In this document: piece after piece, positions 1-8,937 of the stretch | Layout of the letters: each line of letters opens with the position of its first letter | Numbering within the stretch: position 1 is the first letter of the stretch | Assembly: GCF_011395035.1 (NCBI RefSeq) | Contig: NZ_CP024768.1 | Span: forward strand, 1,623,732-1,687,731 | Length of the DNA: 64,000 nucleotides | Origin: Pantoea cypripedii | Lineage (GTDB): Bacteria > Pseudomonadota > Gammaproteobacteria > Enterobacterales > Enterobacteriaceae | Direction of reading: 5' to 3' | Translations under genes and position numbers: made by a program | Notes under the pieces: generated by a model | What the model was told of the DNA's origin: nothing | Seen by the model: only the letters and a program-made list of their open reading frames with translations | Database searches by the model: none

Positions 1-8
1 TTTATAAC

Positions 9-52
9 TGTTACCCATGTGCCCGGTCTAAAGTGTTACCTATGTGCCCGGT
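9..52. repeat. Tandem near-identical 19-mers at window edge, possible IS end
   Basis: Two direct copies differing by one base, TGTTACCCATGTGCCCGGT at 9-27 and TGTTACCTATGTGCCCGGT at 34-52, lie 25 bp apart. Repeated short motifs of this kind occur at the ends of some insertion sequences, IS481-like elements among them as I recall. No transposase is visible because the window begins here, so the mobile-element reading is tentative. Confidence 0.4.
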
Positions 53-59
53 TTGTACC

Positions 60-117
60 TAAATGCCGACCCTACAGGTAACGGTAAATCGTAGGGTGCG
101 CATTCATGCGCACCGGG
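60..117. repeat. Intergenic hairpin repeat, family B, copy 1
   Basis: The segment starts TAAATGCCGACCCTAC and continues to GTAGGGTGCG, ATTCAT and CGCACC. It can fold into two stems, CCCTAC/GTAGGG and GGTGCGC/GCGCACC with an ATTCAT loop. The same arrangement recurs at 53,356-53,409. It lies just downstream of potD and could also act as a transcription end. Confidence 0.6.
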
Positions 118-124
118 TTAACAA

Positions 125-1168
125 TTAGCGTCCTGCTTTTAATTTCTGGAACAACGTCTCGTACTGCACGCTGGCATCACCCACATCGTTCTGCCATTCG
201 CCGTTGTTAATCACCTCCGCCGATGGATACAGCGATGGATCATTGGCGACCGCCTGTGGCAGCAGTTTTTTCGCCGCCAGATTCGGGGTCGGGTAGCCGA
301 TGGTTTCTGCCACTTTTGCTGCCACTTCCGGGCGTAGCAGGAAGTTAATTAACTTCAGTGCGCCAGCTTTGTTTTTCGCATTGGCCGGGATTGCCAGATT
401 ATCCATCCAGAAAATGCCGCCTTCTTTCGGCCATACCACCTGCAAAGGCGTACCGGCCTGACGTGCCACATACGCCGAACCGTTCCAGATCATGCCGAGA
501 TTCACCTCGCCTTCCATATACGGATTGCCGGGGTTATCGGAGTTAAACGCCAGCACGTTTGGCATCAGCTTTTTCAACTCTTCGTAAGCGGCTTCGATCT
601 CTTTTGGATCGCGTGTGTTGCCCGAATAGCCCAGCTTGCGCAGCGCCATCTGGAAGACTTCGCGCGCATCATCGGTCAGCAGCAGGCTCTGCTTGTATTC
701 GGGTTTCCACAAATCCGCCCAGCTGGTGATGCTTTTCGGGTCAATCGCATCGGTATTGACGCCAATCGCGGTCGCGCCCCAGATATAGGGAATCGAATAA
801 TCATTATTGGGGTCGAACGGTTTGTTCAGCAGGTTGGGATCGAGGTTGTGAAAGTTGCTCAGCTGAGATTTATCAATCTTTTGCAGCATGCCTTCATTGC
901 GCATTTTGGCGATGAAATAGGTGGATGGCACCACCAGGTCGTAAGCGCCGTCTTTCCAGGTTTTCAGCTTGGCATACATGCTTTCATTGGATTCGTAGGT
1001 GGAATAAATCACCTTGATGCCGGTTTCTTTGGTGAACTGCTCCAGCAATCCCGGCGGGACATATTCGGTCCAGTTATAGAAATAGAGCGTGTTGCTGTCA
1101 TCAGCCTGCGCGCTCTGCATACCCAGTGCCAGCGCCCCAGCCGCCAGCCAGTGAGACCATTTTTTCAT
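125..1168 (-). CDS. potD: Spermidine/putrescine-binding periplasmic protein PotD
   Basis: This is the solute-binding subunit of the PotABCD polyamine importer, which captures spermidine (and putrescine more weakly) in the periplasm. The 347-residue product starts MKKWSHWLAAGALALG, a typical Sec signal peptide ending near AQA-DD, and continues NTLYFYNWTEYVPPGLLEQF, nearly identical to E. coli PotD. The upstream in-frame start inside potC was rejected because MKKWS has the family's usual N-terminus. It is the last gene of the potABCD operon, as in E. coli, and begins 10 bp after the potC stop. Assignment rests on recalled near-identity over the full length. Confidence 0.97.
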   Translation of the reverse strand: MKKWSHWLAAGALALGMQSAQADDSNTLYFYNWTEYVPPGLLEQFTKETGIKVIYSTYESNESMYAKLKTWKDGAYDLVVPSTYFIAKMRNEGMLQKIDKSQLSNFHNLDPNLLNKPFDPNNDYSIPYIWGATAIGVNTDAIDPKSITSWADLWKPEYKQSLLLTDDAREVFQMALRKLGYSGNTRDPKEIEAAYEELKKLMPNVLAFNSDNPGNPYMEGEVNLGMIWNGSAYVARQAGTPLQVVWPKEGGIFWMDNLAIPANAKNKAGALKLINFLLRPEVAAKVAETIGYPTPNLAAKKLLPQAVANDPSLYPSAEVINNGEWQNDVGDASVQYETLFQKLKAGR

Positions 1169-1178
1169 TGGTTGTCCT

Positions 1179-1952
1179 CTATTTGGTTTTATCCCGCAAT
1201 AACAGCTGGCTGGCTGCCACCAGCAGCAGTGACAGCAGCAGCAAAATGGTTGCCAGTGCATTCACCTCGGGTGATACGCCGACTTTTACCATCGAATAAA
1301 TTTTCAACGGCAGAATTTCAAACGTTGGGCCGGTGACGAAGGAGGAGACCACCACATCGTCCATCGACAGGGTAAAACTCAGCAGCCAGCCTGCTGCCAC
1401 GGCGGGCAGCGCCAGCGGCAGTAGAATCTTGCGCAAAATCGTCATTTCGCTGGCCCCCAGATCTTTCGCCGCTTCCAGCATTCGCACATCAAAGCCTTTC
1501 AGGCGTGAGTAGACGGTAATCACCACAAACGGCAGGCAAAAGGTGATATGAGAAAACAGCAGCGACCAGAAGCCCAGCGAGATGCCGAGTAACATAAACA
1601 GCACCAGCAGCGAAATCGCCATCACAATATCCGGCGACATCATCACCACAAACAGCATGCCGCTGACGAAGGGTTTACCACGGAAACGGTAGCGATACAG
1701 CGCCACTGCCGTCAGCGAGCCGATCAACGTTGCGCAGCTGGCCGATAACACCCCCATCAGCAACGAATGCTGCGCTGCCTGCAACAGGCTGTCGTTATTC
1801 ACCAGCAAGGCGTACCACTGGGTACTGAAACCCTGCCAGTTGATGCCGAAGCGTGAGGCGTTAAACGAATTGACGATCAGGATAATGATTGGAATATAAA
1901 ACCAGGCGTAAATCACCGCCATAAAGCTACCGCGTAACCAGCGAGCCATCAT
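1179..1952 (-). CDS. potC: Spermidine/putrescine ABC transporter permease PotC
   Basis: This is one of the two inner-membrane permeases of the polyamine importer. The 257-residue protein has about six hydrophobic segments and the binding-protein-dependent permease EAA loop (LEAAKDLGASEMTILRKI), which contacts PotA. The start MMARWLRGSF aligns residue for residue with the E. coli N-terminus. Its ATG overlaps the potB stop (ATGA type), implying translational coupling. The C-terminus ends shortly after RDKTK, a few residues shorter than the E. coli protein as I recall it. Confidence 0.97.
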   Translation of the reverse strand: MMARWLRGSFMAVIYAWFYIPIIILIVNSFNASRFGINWQGFSTQWYALLVNNDSLLQAAQHSLLMGVLSASCATLIGSLTAVALYRYRFRGKPFVSGMLFVVMMSPDIVMAISLLVLFMLLGISLGFWSLLFSHITFCLPFVVITVYSRLKGFDVRMLEAAKDLGASEMTILRKILLPLALPAVAAGWLLSFTLSMDDVVVSSFVTGPTFEILPLKIYSMVKVGVSPEVNALATILLLLSLLLVAASQLLLRDKTK

Positions 1953-2809
1953 TGCAGCTCCACTTTGTTATTCAGCAGGCGTGCAGCGCGCCAGTAAAAC
2001 AGCAACATCAAGCCCATCAGCAACGTCATCACAATGCTGGTGGCGGCACCAAACGGCCAGTCGCGAATATTCAGGAACTGGCTTTTGATTACGTTGCCAA
2101 TCAACAGATTTTTCGCGCCCCCCATCAAATCGGAGACGTAAAACAGGCCCATTGCCGGGATCAAGACCAGCAGGCAACCGGCGACGATACCGGGCATGGT
2201 GAGCGGCAGAATGATGCGTACAAAACGTTGCAGCGTATTGGCTCCAAGGTCACGAGCGGCCTCCAGACAGGCTTTATCCAGCTTTTCCAGGCTGGAGTAG
2301 AGCGGCAGCACCATAAACGGCAGCAGGATATAGATCAGCCCTAGGATCACCGCCTCCGGCGTGTACATGATGCGAAAGGGCTGGTCGATCACCCCCAGCC
2401 ACAGCAGAAACTCGTTCAGCCAGCCCCGGGTGCTGAGAAAAATTTTCAGGCCGTAGATGCGGATCAGTGAGTTGGTCCAGAAGGGGACAATCAGCAGAAA
2501 TAACATCAGTGGACGCAGGCGTTCTGGCAATTTTGTCAGGCACCAGGCAAAGGGATAACCGAGCAGCAGGCAACACAGGGTGGCGATGACCGCCATATTA
2601 AGCGAATGCAACAGAACTTCGGCGTAGAGCGGATCGAGCAGGCGGCTGTAGTTGCTGAGAGTAAACACCATGCTGACAAAATGTGCATCGTCACGTGTCA
2701 GAAAGCTGGTGACAAAGATCATCAGATTCGGCAGCAACACAAATAGCGTCAGCCAGCCAACAATCATCACCACGATGGCGTTTTGCAGGCGGTTACGCAT
2801 CAGCTTCAT
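1949..2809 (-). CDS. potB: Spermidine/putrescine ABC transporter permease PotB
   Basis: This is the second inner-membrane permease of the PotABCD importer, 286 residues, with six or so hydrophobic segments and the EAA loop LEAARDLGANTLQRFVRI. Long stretches match E. coli PotB, for example the PFWTNSLIRIYGLKIFLSTR region. Its start overlaps the end of potA by 17 bp, so potA, potB and potC are read as one coupled unit. A second ATG three codons in (2800) is possible. Confidence 0.97.
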   Translation of the reverse strand: MKLMRNRLQNAIVVMIVGWLTLFVLLPNLMIFVTSFLTRDDAHFVSMVFTLSNYSRLLDPLYAEVLLHSLNMAVIATLCCLLLGYPFAWCLTKLPERLRPLMLFLLIVPFWTNSLIRIYGLKIFLSTRGWLNEFLLWLGVIDQPFRIMYTPEAVILGLIYILLPFMVLPLYSSLEKLDKACLEAARDLGANTLQRFVRIILPLTMPGIVAGCLLVLIPAMGLFYVSDLMGGAKNLLIGNVIKSQFLNIRDWPFGAATSIVMTLLMGLMLLFYWRAARLLNNKVELQ

Positions 2810-3908
2810 ACGGCAGCACCACCTCCCAGCTCTGCACCCAGCTCACAGCCATTTTTTGGTTAAGCGAGTGGTCAAAATCGGGGTCGTCTTCATTGAAAAA
2901 TTCGCTCACCGTCAATAGCTTGCCATTTTCCAGTTCAACGGTGGACTCCAGCGTCATCCCTTTATAGTTACGTTCACGCACGTAACCCACCAGATGCTCG
3001 CTGCGGCTGTCGTGATCGATCTCTTCCACGCGCAAATCTTCCGGGCGCAGCAGGACATGTAATTTCTCACCCGCGGCCACCGGAAAGGGGCAGTGGATAT
3101 CACATTCGCGACCTTCCACACGCGCACGCACGCGCGGGGCGTTTTCACTGCTCACCACTTCGGCATCAAACACGTTGATTTCACCGATAAAGCGCGCGAC
3201 AAATAAATTGGCTGGTTCTTCGTAGATCTCACGCGGCGTACCGTCCTGCTCAATACGGCCATCGCGCATCACCACGATGCGGTCGGACATGGTCAGCGCT
3301 TCTTCCTGGTCGTGGGTGACGAACACAAAGGTGATGCCGAGCTTGCGCTGCAACGCTTTCAGCTCGTTCTGCATCTGCTTACGCAGCTTGTAATCCAGCG
3401 CGGAGAGCGACTCATCCAGCAGTAACACTTTAGGCCGGTTCACCACCGCACGCGCAATCGCGACACGCTGTTGCTGGCCGCCTGACAGCTGATGAGGACG
3501 CCGGTCGGCAAAACTTTCCAGCTGCACCATCGCCAGCGCGTCATTGACGCGGCGGGTAATCTCCGCTGCCGGGGTTTTCTGCATCCGCAGGCCAAACGCC
3601 ACGTTTTCAAATACCGACATATGCGGGAACAACGCATAGCTCTGAAATACGGTATTGATATGGCGATGTTCGGCTGGCGTGTCGGTAATGTCATTGCCAT
3701 CAAGGATGATACGACCACGGTCGGCATCTTCCAGCCCGGCGATCAGGCGCAGAATGGTGGTTTTACCACAGCCGGAAGGCCCGAGCAGGGTGATAAATTC
3801 ACCGTGATGAATGGTCAGCTGGAAGTCGGAAATGATGGCTTTACCATCGAAGGCTTTACTGATGCCAGAAAGCGTAACCAGCGCCTGTTGTGCGCGTGTT
3901 TGCGTCAT
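2793..3908 (-). CDS. potA: Spermidine/putrescine ABC transporter ATPase PotA
   Basis: This is the cytoplasmic ATPase that powers polyamine import. The 371-residue protein has Walker A GPSGCGKTT, signature LSGGQQQRVAIARA, Walker B LLLLDESLSALD and the switch histidine in FVTHDQEEAL. They are followed by a C-terminal TOBE-type regulatory domain (LLRPEDLRVEEI). ATG 3908 is preceded by GAGTG at a suitable distance. An in-frame GTG three codons upstream has no ribosome site. It is the first gene of the pot operon and is transcribed away from pepT across a 305-bp gap in which I see no gene. Confidence 0.96.
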   Translation of the reverse strand: MTQTRAQQALVTLSGISKAFDGKAIISDFQLTIHHGEFITLLGPSGCGKTTILRLIAGLEDADRGRIILDGNDITDTPAEHRHINTVFQSYALFPHMSVFENVAFGLRMQKTPAAEITRRVNDALAMVQLESFADRRPHQLSGGQQQRVAIARAVVNRPKVLLLDESLSALDYKLRKQMQNELKALQRKLGITFVFVTHDQEEALTMSDRIVVMRDGRIEQDGTPREIYEEPANLFVARFIGEINVFDAEVVSSENAPRVRARVEGRECDIHCPFPVAAGEKLHVLLRPEDLRVEEIDHDSRSEHLVGYVRERNYKGMTLESTVELENGKLLTVSEFFNEDDPDFDHSLNQKMAVSWVQSWEVVLPYEADA

Positions 3909-4213
3909 TTTAGTCACTCAGTCTGAAAATGATCTGATTACAGCATAGTCGCACGTAGCGGCCAGCCGTGATGAAGGGCGGGATAATACCTGAAAAATGC
4001 GGCAATGCCATGTTTCCACGTGGAATTACCTTGAAAAGTCTGAAAAAGAACGGAGTATGCTGTACCGACACGCAGCGGCACGGGAAATCTTTCTGCATCT
4101 GATGATTGAGCAAATCATCATGACGGGACTAACCTGATGGATAATGATTTGACGCAACAACGCGTCGCCAGTGACCAATGATAATAAATGCAGGTTCTTT
4201 AGAGGGATGACCG

Positions 4214-5440
4214 ATGGATCAATTACTTGAGCGCTTTCTCAGTTATGTGGCGATAGAAACGCAGTCAAAGCCACAGGCACGGCAGGTACCAAGCAGTGAA
4301 GGGCAGTGGACGCTGGCGCGTCAGCTCCAGGAAGAGCTGCTGGCTTTAGGTTTTGTGGATGTGACGTTAAGTGACCATTGCTGTGTCATGGGCACCTTAC
4401 CGGCGAATGTTGACTGGCCGACCCCGGTGATCGGCTTTATTTCGCATATGGATACCTCGCCGGATTTCACGGCGAAAAACGTGAATCCGCAGATTATTGA
4501 AAATTACCGCGGCGGGGATATTGCCCTCGGCAACGGTGATGAAATTCTTTCGCCGGTGATGTTCCCGGTGTTGCACAAATTGATCGGCCATACGCTGATC
4601 ACCACCGATGGTAAAACGTTGCTCGGGGCGGATGATAAAGCCGGGGTAGCGGAAATCATGACCGCCATGGCACGCCTCGCCCAGGGGGACATTCCGCATG
4701 GGGCGATTCGTGTCGCCTTTACGCCGGACGAAGAGATTGGCCGTGGTCCGTCCTACTTTGATATCGAAGAGTTTGCCGCCGACTGGGCGTATACCGTGGA
4801 CGGTAGCGATTTGGGGGAGTTCGAGTTTGAGAACTTCAACGCGGCATCAGCGACGGTCAAAATTGTCGGTAACAACGTGCATCCGGGTACCGCCAAAGGG
4901 GTGATGGTGAACGCACTGGAACTGGCGATGCGTTTCCACGCCGAAGTGCCGGCCAACGAAAAACCGCAATTCACCGAAGGCTACGAAGGCTTTTACCATC
5001 TGCATACCATGAAGGGCACCGTGGAACATGCGGAAATGATGTATATCATCCGTGACTTTGATGCGGATAACTACGCCAAACGTAAGCAGTTGCTGGAAGA
5101 TATCGGGCGTCGGATCAGCAAAGGTCTGCATGCGGAGTGCACGATAAAAGTCGAGATCAGCGACAGTTACCGTAATATGCGCGAGAAAGTGGAACCGCAT
5201 CCACACATTATCGAACTGGCGTTGCAGGCGATGCGTGACTGCGGCATTGAACCGAACGTGAAACCGATTCGCGGCGGTACTGATGGTTCAGCGCTGTCAT
5301 GGAAAGGACTGCCGTGCCCGAATTTGTTCACCGGTGGCTACAACTATCACGGCAAACACGAGTTCGCGTCACTGAACGTGATGGCGCAGGCGGTGGATGT
5401 GATTGTGCGCATTGCGGCGCTGGTGGCAGAGAAAAAATAA
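4214..5440 (+). CDS. pepT: Peptidase T (tripeptidase)
   Basis: This is a cytoplasmic zinc aminopeptidase that removes the N-terminal residue of tripeptides. The 408-residue length is normal for PepT. The M20-family metal-site motifs are visible: ISHMDTSPDF near residue 78, LLGADDKAGVAEIM around residue 140, and TPDEEIGRG with the catalytic glutamate. HGKHEF near the C-terminus supplies a metal-binding histidine. It is divergent from potA, as in E. coli. A REP-like inverted repeat follows 19 bp after the stop and probably ends the transcript. Confidence 0.97.
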   Translation: MDQLLERFLSYVAIETQSKPQARQVPSSEGQWTLARQLQEELLALGFVDVTLSDHCCVMGTLPANVDWPTPVIGFISHMDTSPDFTAKNVNPQIIENYRGGDIALGNGDEILSPVMFPVLHKLIGHTLITTDGKTLLGADDKAGVAEIMTAMARLAQGDIPHGAIRVAFTPDEEIGRGPSYFDIEEFAADWAYTVDGSDLGEFEFENFNAASATVKIVGNNVHPGTAKGVMVNALELAMRFHAEVPANEKPQFTEGYEGFYHLHTMKGTVEHAEMMYIIRDFDADNYAKRKQLLEDIGRRISKGLHAECTIKVEISDSYRNMREKVEPHPHIIELALQAMRDCGIEPNVKPIRGGTDGSALSWKGLPCPNLFTGGYNYHGKHEFASLNVMAQAVDVIVRIAALVAEKK

Positions 5441-5459
5441 ACCCGGTCGGCCAGGATGC

Positions 5460-5517
5460 GTAGCGGCGCAATTTATTGCGCGTTTTTTAAAACCCGCGCG
5501 ATGAATCGCGCCGCTAC
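5460..5517. repeat. REP-like inverted repeat, family A, copy 1 (degenerate)
   Basis: The sequence begins GTAGCGGCGCAATTTATTGC and ends with the inverse complement GCGATGAATCGCGCCGCTAC around an ACCCGCG-containing centre. It lies between the convergent ends of pepT and roxA, where it can form a large hairpin and act as a bidirectional terminator. This copy has diverged from the family core (CAATTTATTG in place of CGATTTATCG). Confidence 0.85.
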
Positions 5518-5520
5518 GGT

Positions 5521-6642
5521 TTAATCCGCGAAGTACCAATAACCGCTGTTTACCAGCGCGGCGACCTGCGCCAGCAGTGAAGGATCGTTCAGCGCTTCAC
5601 CAAAGTCTTCCAGCGTGAGGACCTGACGATGTGCCAGCGCCGCCAGCACTTCCGGATGGCTACAGGCTACACGCTCGCCGTTAACAAACACCGCATCACC
5701 CAGCGTCAGCACACGTAATCCACCGAGGCGTGTCAGGGCATCGCCCTGTTGCAGCGCATCATAGATTTCGTCGGGCTGATACGGCGGCTCCGGCGGTGCG
5801 ATATCCAGCTCGTGACGTGACTGCGAAATAAATTCGCCAAACCACTGGTTAAACTGCTCAGGCTGATTGATCACGTCCAGCATCGCGGCACGGATGCCCT
5901 CCACCTCGGCAGGCAGAATCTGCGACGGACATTCACGCGTCGGCACATCGGGATCGCTATAACGATAGCTGCCCAGCTCGTGAGCCAGCACGTAGTCGGC
6001 AAAACCGCTGATTAGCTCGCGACCACTTGGCGCACGGAAACCTACCGAATAGTTCAGCGCGTTTTCCAGTGAGTAGCCTTCGTGCGGGAAGCCCGGCGGA
6101 ATATAGAGGATGTCACCCGGTTCCATCTCTTCATCAATGATGGCGTCAAAGGGTTCGACCTGAAGCAGGTCAGGATGGGGACAGTGCTGCTTCATCGGCA
6201 CTTTCTCACCCACGCGCCAGCGACGACGGCCGGTGCCCTGAATGATAAACACATCGTACTGGTCAAAATGCGGACCGACACCGCCGCCCGGCACGGCGAA
6301 GGAAATCATCAGATCGTCAATACGCCAGTCGGGCAGAAAGCGGAACGGACGCATCAGCGCCGCAGAAGGTTCATGCCAGTGGTTAACCGCCTGCACCAGC
6401 AGCGACCAGTTGTTTTCACCGAGATGATCGTAGCTTTCAAACGGTCCGTGGCTCACCTGCCATTTACCGTTGTCATGGCTCACCAGGCGGCTATCCACCT
6501 CGTTTTCCATTGCCAGACCGGCCAGCTCATCAGGAGAAATTGGGTCAATAAAGTTTTTAAAACCACGTTTAAGCACCACCGGACGTTTTTGCCAGTAGCG
6601 CTGAATAAAGTCGGGCCAGTTAAGATCGAGCTGATAATCCAT
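5521..6642 (-). CDS. roxA: Ribosomal oxygenase RoxA (YcfD), 50S L16 arginine hydroxylase
   Basis: This is a JmjC-type Fe(II)/2-oxoglutarate oxygenase that hydroxylates an arginine of ribosomal protein L16. The 373-residue protein shows the cupin iron triad: H125 and D127 in GPHFDQYD and H187 in PPGFPHEGY, the positions known for E. coli YcfD. The C-terminal part fits the winged-helix region of the family. It lies between pepT and phoQ as in E. coli. The start is preceded only by a weak GGAA-type ribosome site. Confidence 0.95.
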   Translation of the reverse strand: MDYQLDLNWPDFIQRYWQKRPVVLKRGFKNFIDPISPDELAGLAMENEVDSRLVSHDNGKWQVSHGPFESYDHLGENNWSLLVQAVNHWHEPSAALMRPFRFLPDWRIDDLMISFAVPGGGVGPHFDQYDVFIIQGTGRRRWRVGEKVPMKQHCPHPDLLQVEPFDAIIDEEMEPGDILYIPPGFPHEGYSLENALNYSVGFRAPSGRELISGFADYVLAHELGSYRYSDPDVPTRECPSQILPAEVEGIRAAMLDVINQPEQFNQWFGEFISQSRHELDIAPPEPPYQPDEIYDALQQGDALTRLGGLRVLTLGDAVFVNGERVACSHPEVLAALAHRQVLTLEDFGEALNDPSLLAQVAALVNSGYWYFAD

Positions 6643-6699
6643 AGAAGGGTTCCGGTTAGGGCCATGAATGCCTGCAAGTATAACAGCCCGCGCGCCTTT

Positions 6700-8160
6700 C
6701 TACTCGCGACGATGTTCAACTTCCTGACGCTGGAAAATCACTTCCATACGCGCCCCGCCAAGCGGGCTGGTGGTGGCAATCACCTGACCGGCGTACTGCT
6801 CCAGAATGTCGCGAACCACCGCCAGGCCTAAGCCCTGACCGGGTCGCAGCGTATCGGCACGCTGACCGCGAACAAAGATTAAATCGCGCTTACTTTCGGG
6901 GATACCGGGGCCATCATCGTCGATAAACAGGTGCAACGCTTTATCGGTTTGCCGTGCACTGACTTCAATAAACTCCAGACAATATTTGCAGGCGTTATCC
7001 AGCACGTTACCCAGCACTTCCATAAAGTCATTCTGATCGCCGATAAAGGTCAGTTCCGGGGAGATATCGAGGGTGATTTCCACGCCTTTACGCTGATAAA
7101 CCTTATTCAGCGCCGAGCACAGGCTGTCGAGCAGCGCCGAGACCGAATGTAAATCACGCTGCAACGGGTTGTGATCGGCCTGCATACTGGCGCGATGCAG
7201 GTAATAACCGATCTGCTGCGAGATGCGGCTGATTTGTTCCAGCATCACCGGCTCGGCCTGTTCCACCGTCAGATCTTTGCCGCTGCGCAGTGAGCGCAGC
7301 GTGCTTTGCAACACCGCCAGCGGCGTCTTCAGGCTGTGGGTGAGGTCGGAAAGGGTGGTGCGATAGCGGGTATAACGCTGGCGTTCATTGGTGAGCAGCA
7401 AATTCAGGTTACGCACCAGGCTGCGCAGCTCCTGGGGAGGATGGTCATCCAGGCCTTCCCGCTGACCGGTTTCCAGTTCGCGCACCTGCGAGGTGAGATC
7501 GCCGATCGGCCGCAGGCTCCAGTGCGCCGCCAGCCACAGCAGTGGGATCACCAGCAGCAAATTCGCCGCCAGCACGTAGCTAAACCATGACCACACCACA
7601 TCGGAATGCTGGAGTTCCTGTGGGATCGAATCGACCACCACAATGGTCAGCGCCGGTAAGTTGGTGGTGGCGTCATAGCGGTTGACCGCGACCGAGTGGG
7701 TAAAGGTATCGTTGCTGTTCGTGTCGAGGGCGTGAAGCTGTTTCTGTGCCACCAGGTTGTTGCCCATCGCCGCCAGGCTGGTGCGGTTGCTGGTATCTAT
7801 TTCGTAGAAGTCAGGCTTGAGCAGCCACTCACGGCGGATTTTGCGGCGAATTTCCGGCACATCACGTTGTTGCCACAGCAGTTTGCCGTGTTCATCGTAG
7901 ATAAACACCAGCGTCGGGAAATTGAGTGTCATCCGCTCTGGCTGGGCAATGGTCAGCCGGTTGTCCTGCCACTGCGCAAGGGTAAAGAACAGATTGCTTT
8001 CGCCACGCATCACGCGATAGGTGTTTTTGTCGAAACTCACCACATAACCCACTACGGCGACCATGCCGTAGGAGAGCGACAGAAACAGCACAATGGCGGC
8101 TGTCGCCAGCAGAAAGCGGGCGCGCAGAGAAAAAGGGCGCAGGCGATGAAACCAGTTCAT
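6700..8160 (-). CDS. phoQ: Sensor histidine kinase PhoQ
   Basis: This is the membrane sensor of low Mg2+, acid pH and cationic peptides, and phosphorylates PhoP. The 486 residues equal the E. coli length. A first membrane segment lies around residues 15-38 and a second around 195-215, flanking the periplasmic sensor domain. A HAMP region follows, then the dimerisation box with the phospho-accepting histidine in DLTHSLKTPLAVL. The N box (NVLDNACKYC) and the G boxes (DDGPGIPE, GQGLGLAVV) complete the ATPase domain. phoQ starts 3 bp after the phoP stop, so the two genes form one operon. Confidence 0.97.
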   Translation of the reverse strand: MNWFHRLRPFSLRARFLLATAAIVLFLSLSYGMVAVVGYVVSFDKNTYRVMRGESNLFFTLAQWQDNRLTIAQPERMTLNFPTLVFIYDEHGKLLWQQRDVPEIRRKIRREWLLKPDFYEIDTSNRTSLAAMGNNLVAQKQLHALDTNSNDTFTHSVAVNRYDATTNLPALTIVVVDSIPQELQHSDVVWSWFSYVLAANLLLVIPLLWLAAHWSLRPIGDLTSQVRELETGQREGLDDHPPQELRSLVRNLNLLLTNERQRYTRYRTTLSDLTHSLKTPLAVLQSTLRSLRSGKDLTVEQAEPVMLEQISRISQQIGYYLHRASMQADHNPLQRDLHSVSALLDSLCSALNKVYQRKGVEITLDISPELTFIGDQNDFMEVLGNVLDNACKYCLEFIEVSARQTDKALHLFIDDDGPGIPESKRDLIFVRGQRADTLRPGQGLGLAVVRDILEQYAGQVIATTSPLGGARMEVIFQRQEVEHRRE

Positions 8161-8163
8161 TGA

Positions 8164-8832
8164 TCAGAGATCGAAACGATAGCCCTGACCGCGTACCGTG
8201 TTGATCACTTCCGTCGGATAGAGCGCGAGAATTTTTTTACGTAAACGGCCCATCAGGACATCGATAGTGTGGCTTTCACGTAATTCAGCATCGGGATAGA
8301 GTTGCAGCATCAGCGAATCTTTGCTGACCACTTTTCCGGCGTTACGGATCAACGTCTCGACGATGGTGTATTCAAAGGCAGTCAGTTTGACCGGCTCATC
8401 ATTCACCGTCAGCTCGCGGCGAGAGAGGTCAACCTGGAATGGCGGCATCGAGATGATCTGCGAAGCATGGCCGCTGTTACGACGCATCAGCGCCTGCAAA
8501 CGGGCAGCCACTTCTTCGATATGGAAAGGTTTGGTGACGTAGTCGTCGGCACCGGCTTCCAGCGCTTCGACTTTCGCCTGCCAGCCTTCACGGGCGGTGA
8601 GCACCAGAATCGGCTGACGAATCGCTTCGCCACGCCAGCGGCGGATCAGTGACATACCATCTTCGTCCGGCAGGCCAAGATCAACCAGCGCGATGTCCGG
8701 TATATGTTCCTGGAGAAAATAATCCGCCTCTTTCGCATCTTCTGCGGCATCCACCTGGTGACCCATTTCGCGCAATTGCACGGCAAGATGATGGCGCAGC
8801 AGCGCATTATCTTCCACAACCAGAACACGCAT
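8164..8832 (-). CDS. phoP: Response regulator PhoP
   Basis: This OmpR-family transcription factor is activated by PhoQ and controls Mg2+ transport, lipid A modification and, in pathogens, virulence genes. The 222-residue protein has the receiver acidic pocket, phosphoacceptor D51 (VDLGLPDEDG) and K101 (VTKPFHIEE). A winged-helix DNA-binding domain ends VRGQGYRFDL. A good ribosome site (AAGGA) precedes ATG 8832. Upstream lie a matching PhoP box and a -10 element, so autoregulation is likely. Confidence 0.97.
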   Translation of the reverse strand: MRVLVVEDNALLRHHLAVQLREMGHQVDAAEDAKEADYFLQEHIPDIALVDLGLPDEDGMSLIRRWRGEAIRQPILVLTAREGWQAKVEALEAGADDYVTKPFHIEEVAARLQALMRRNSGHASQIISMPPFQVDLSRRELTVNDEPVKLTAFEYTIVETLIRNAGKVVSKDSLMLQLYPDAELRESHTIDVLMGRLRKKILALYPTEVINTVRGQGYRFDL

Positions 8833-8867
8833 AGCATTTCCTTACTTTCAACTCATTGATGGAGCAA

Positions 8868-8902
8868 AGTATATGCGAAGTCAGCTAAACCGCAGATTAA
8901 CA
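8868..8902 (-). promoter_or_regulatory. PhoP box and -10 of the phoPQ promoter
   Basis: Read on the minus strand, TGTTAA-TCTGC-GGTTTA (8902-8886) matches the direct-repeat PhoP box (T/G)GTTTA-N5-(T/G)GTTTA at 11 of 12 positions. A TATACT hexamer at 8873-8868 lies exactly 12 bp downstream, the spacing known for PhoP-activated promoters. There is no separate good -35, as expected for an activator-dependent promoter. The box overlaps the foot of the purB terminator hairpin. Confidence 0.75.
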
Positions 8903-8928
8903 CAGGCGAGCCGCGGCCCGCCTGTGTT
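8899..8928 (-). terminator. Hairpin downstream of purB
   Basis: On the minus strand AACACAGGCG and its complement CGCCTGTGTT form a 10-bp arm extended by GCC/GGC across a GCG loop, 10 bp after the purB stop. No clean T-run follows (TTAATCTG), so termination may be partial and allow some read-through into phoP. Confidence 0.6.
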
Positions 8929-8937
8929 CGCGCGAGA

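Noticed and set aside
848..1336. Plus-strand frames of 100-270 codons opposite potD, mnmA, icd, the siderophore receptor, treA and others
   Set aside because: They are antisense shadows of well-supported genes in GC-rich DNA with no start sites or recognisable motifs.
4100..4125. FNR-like site (TTGAGCAAATCAT) upstream of pepT
   Set aside because: The distance between TTGA and TCA is one base too short for an FNR site and the second half is incomplete, although pepT is FNR-controlled in Salmonella.
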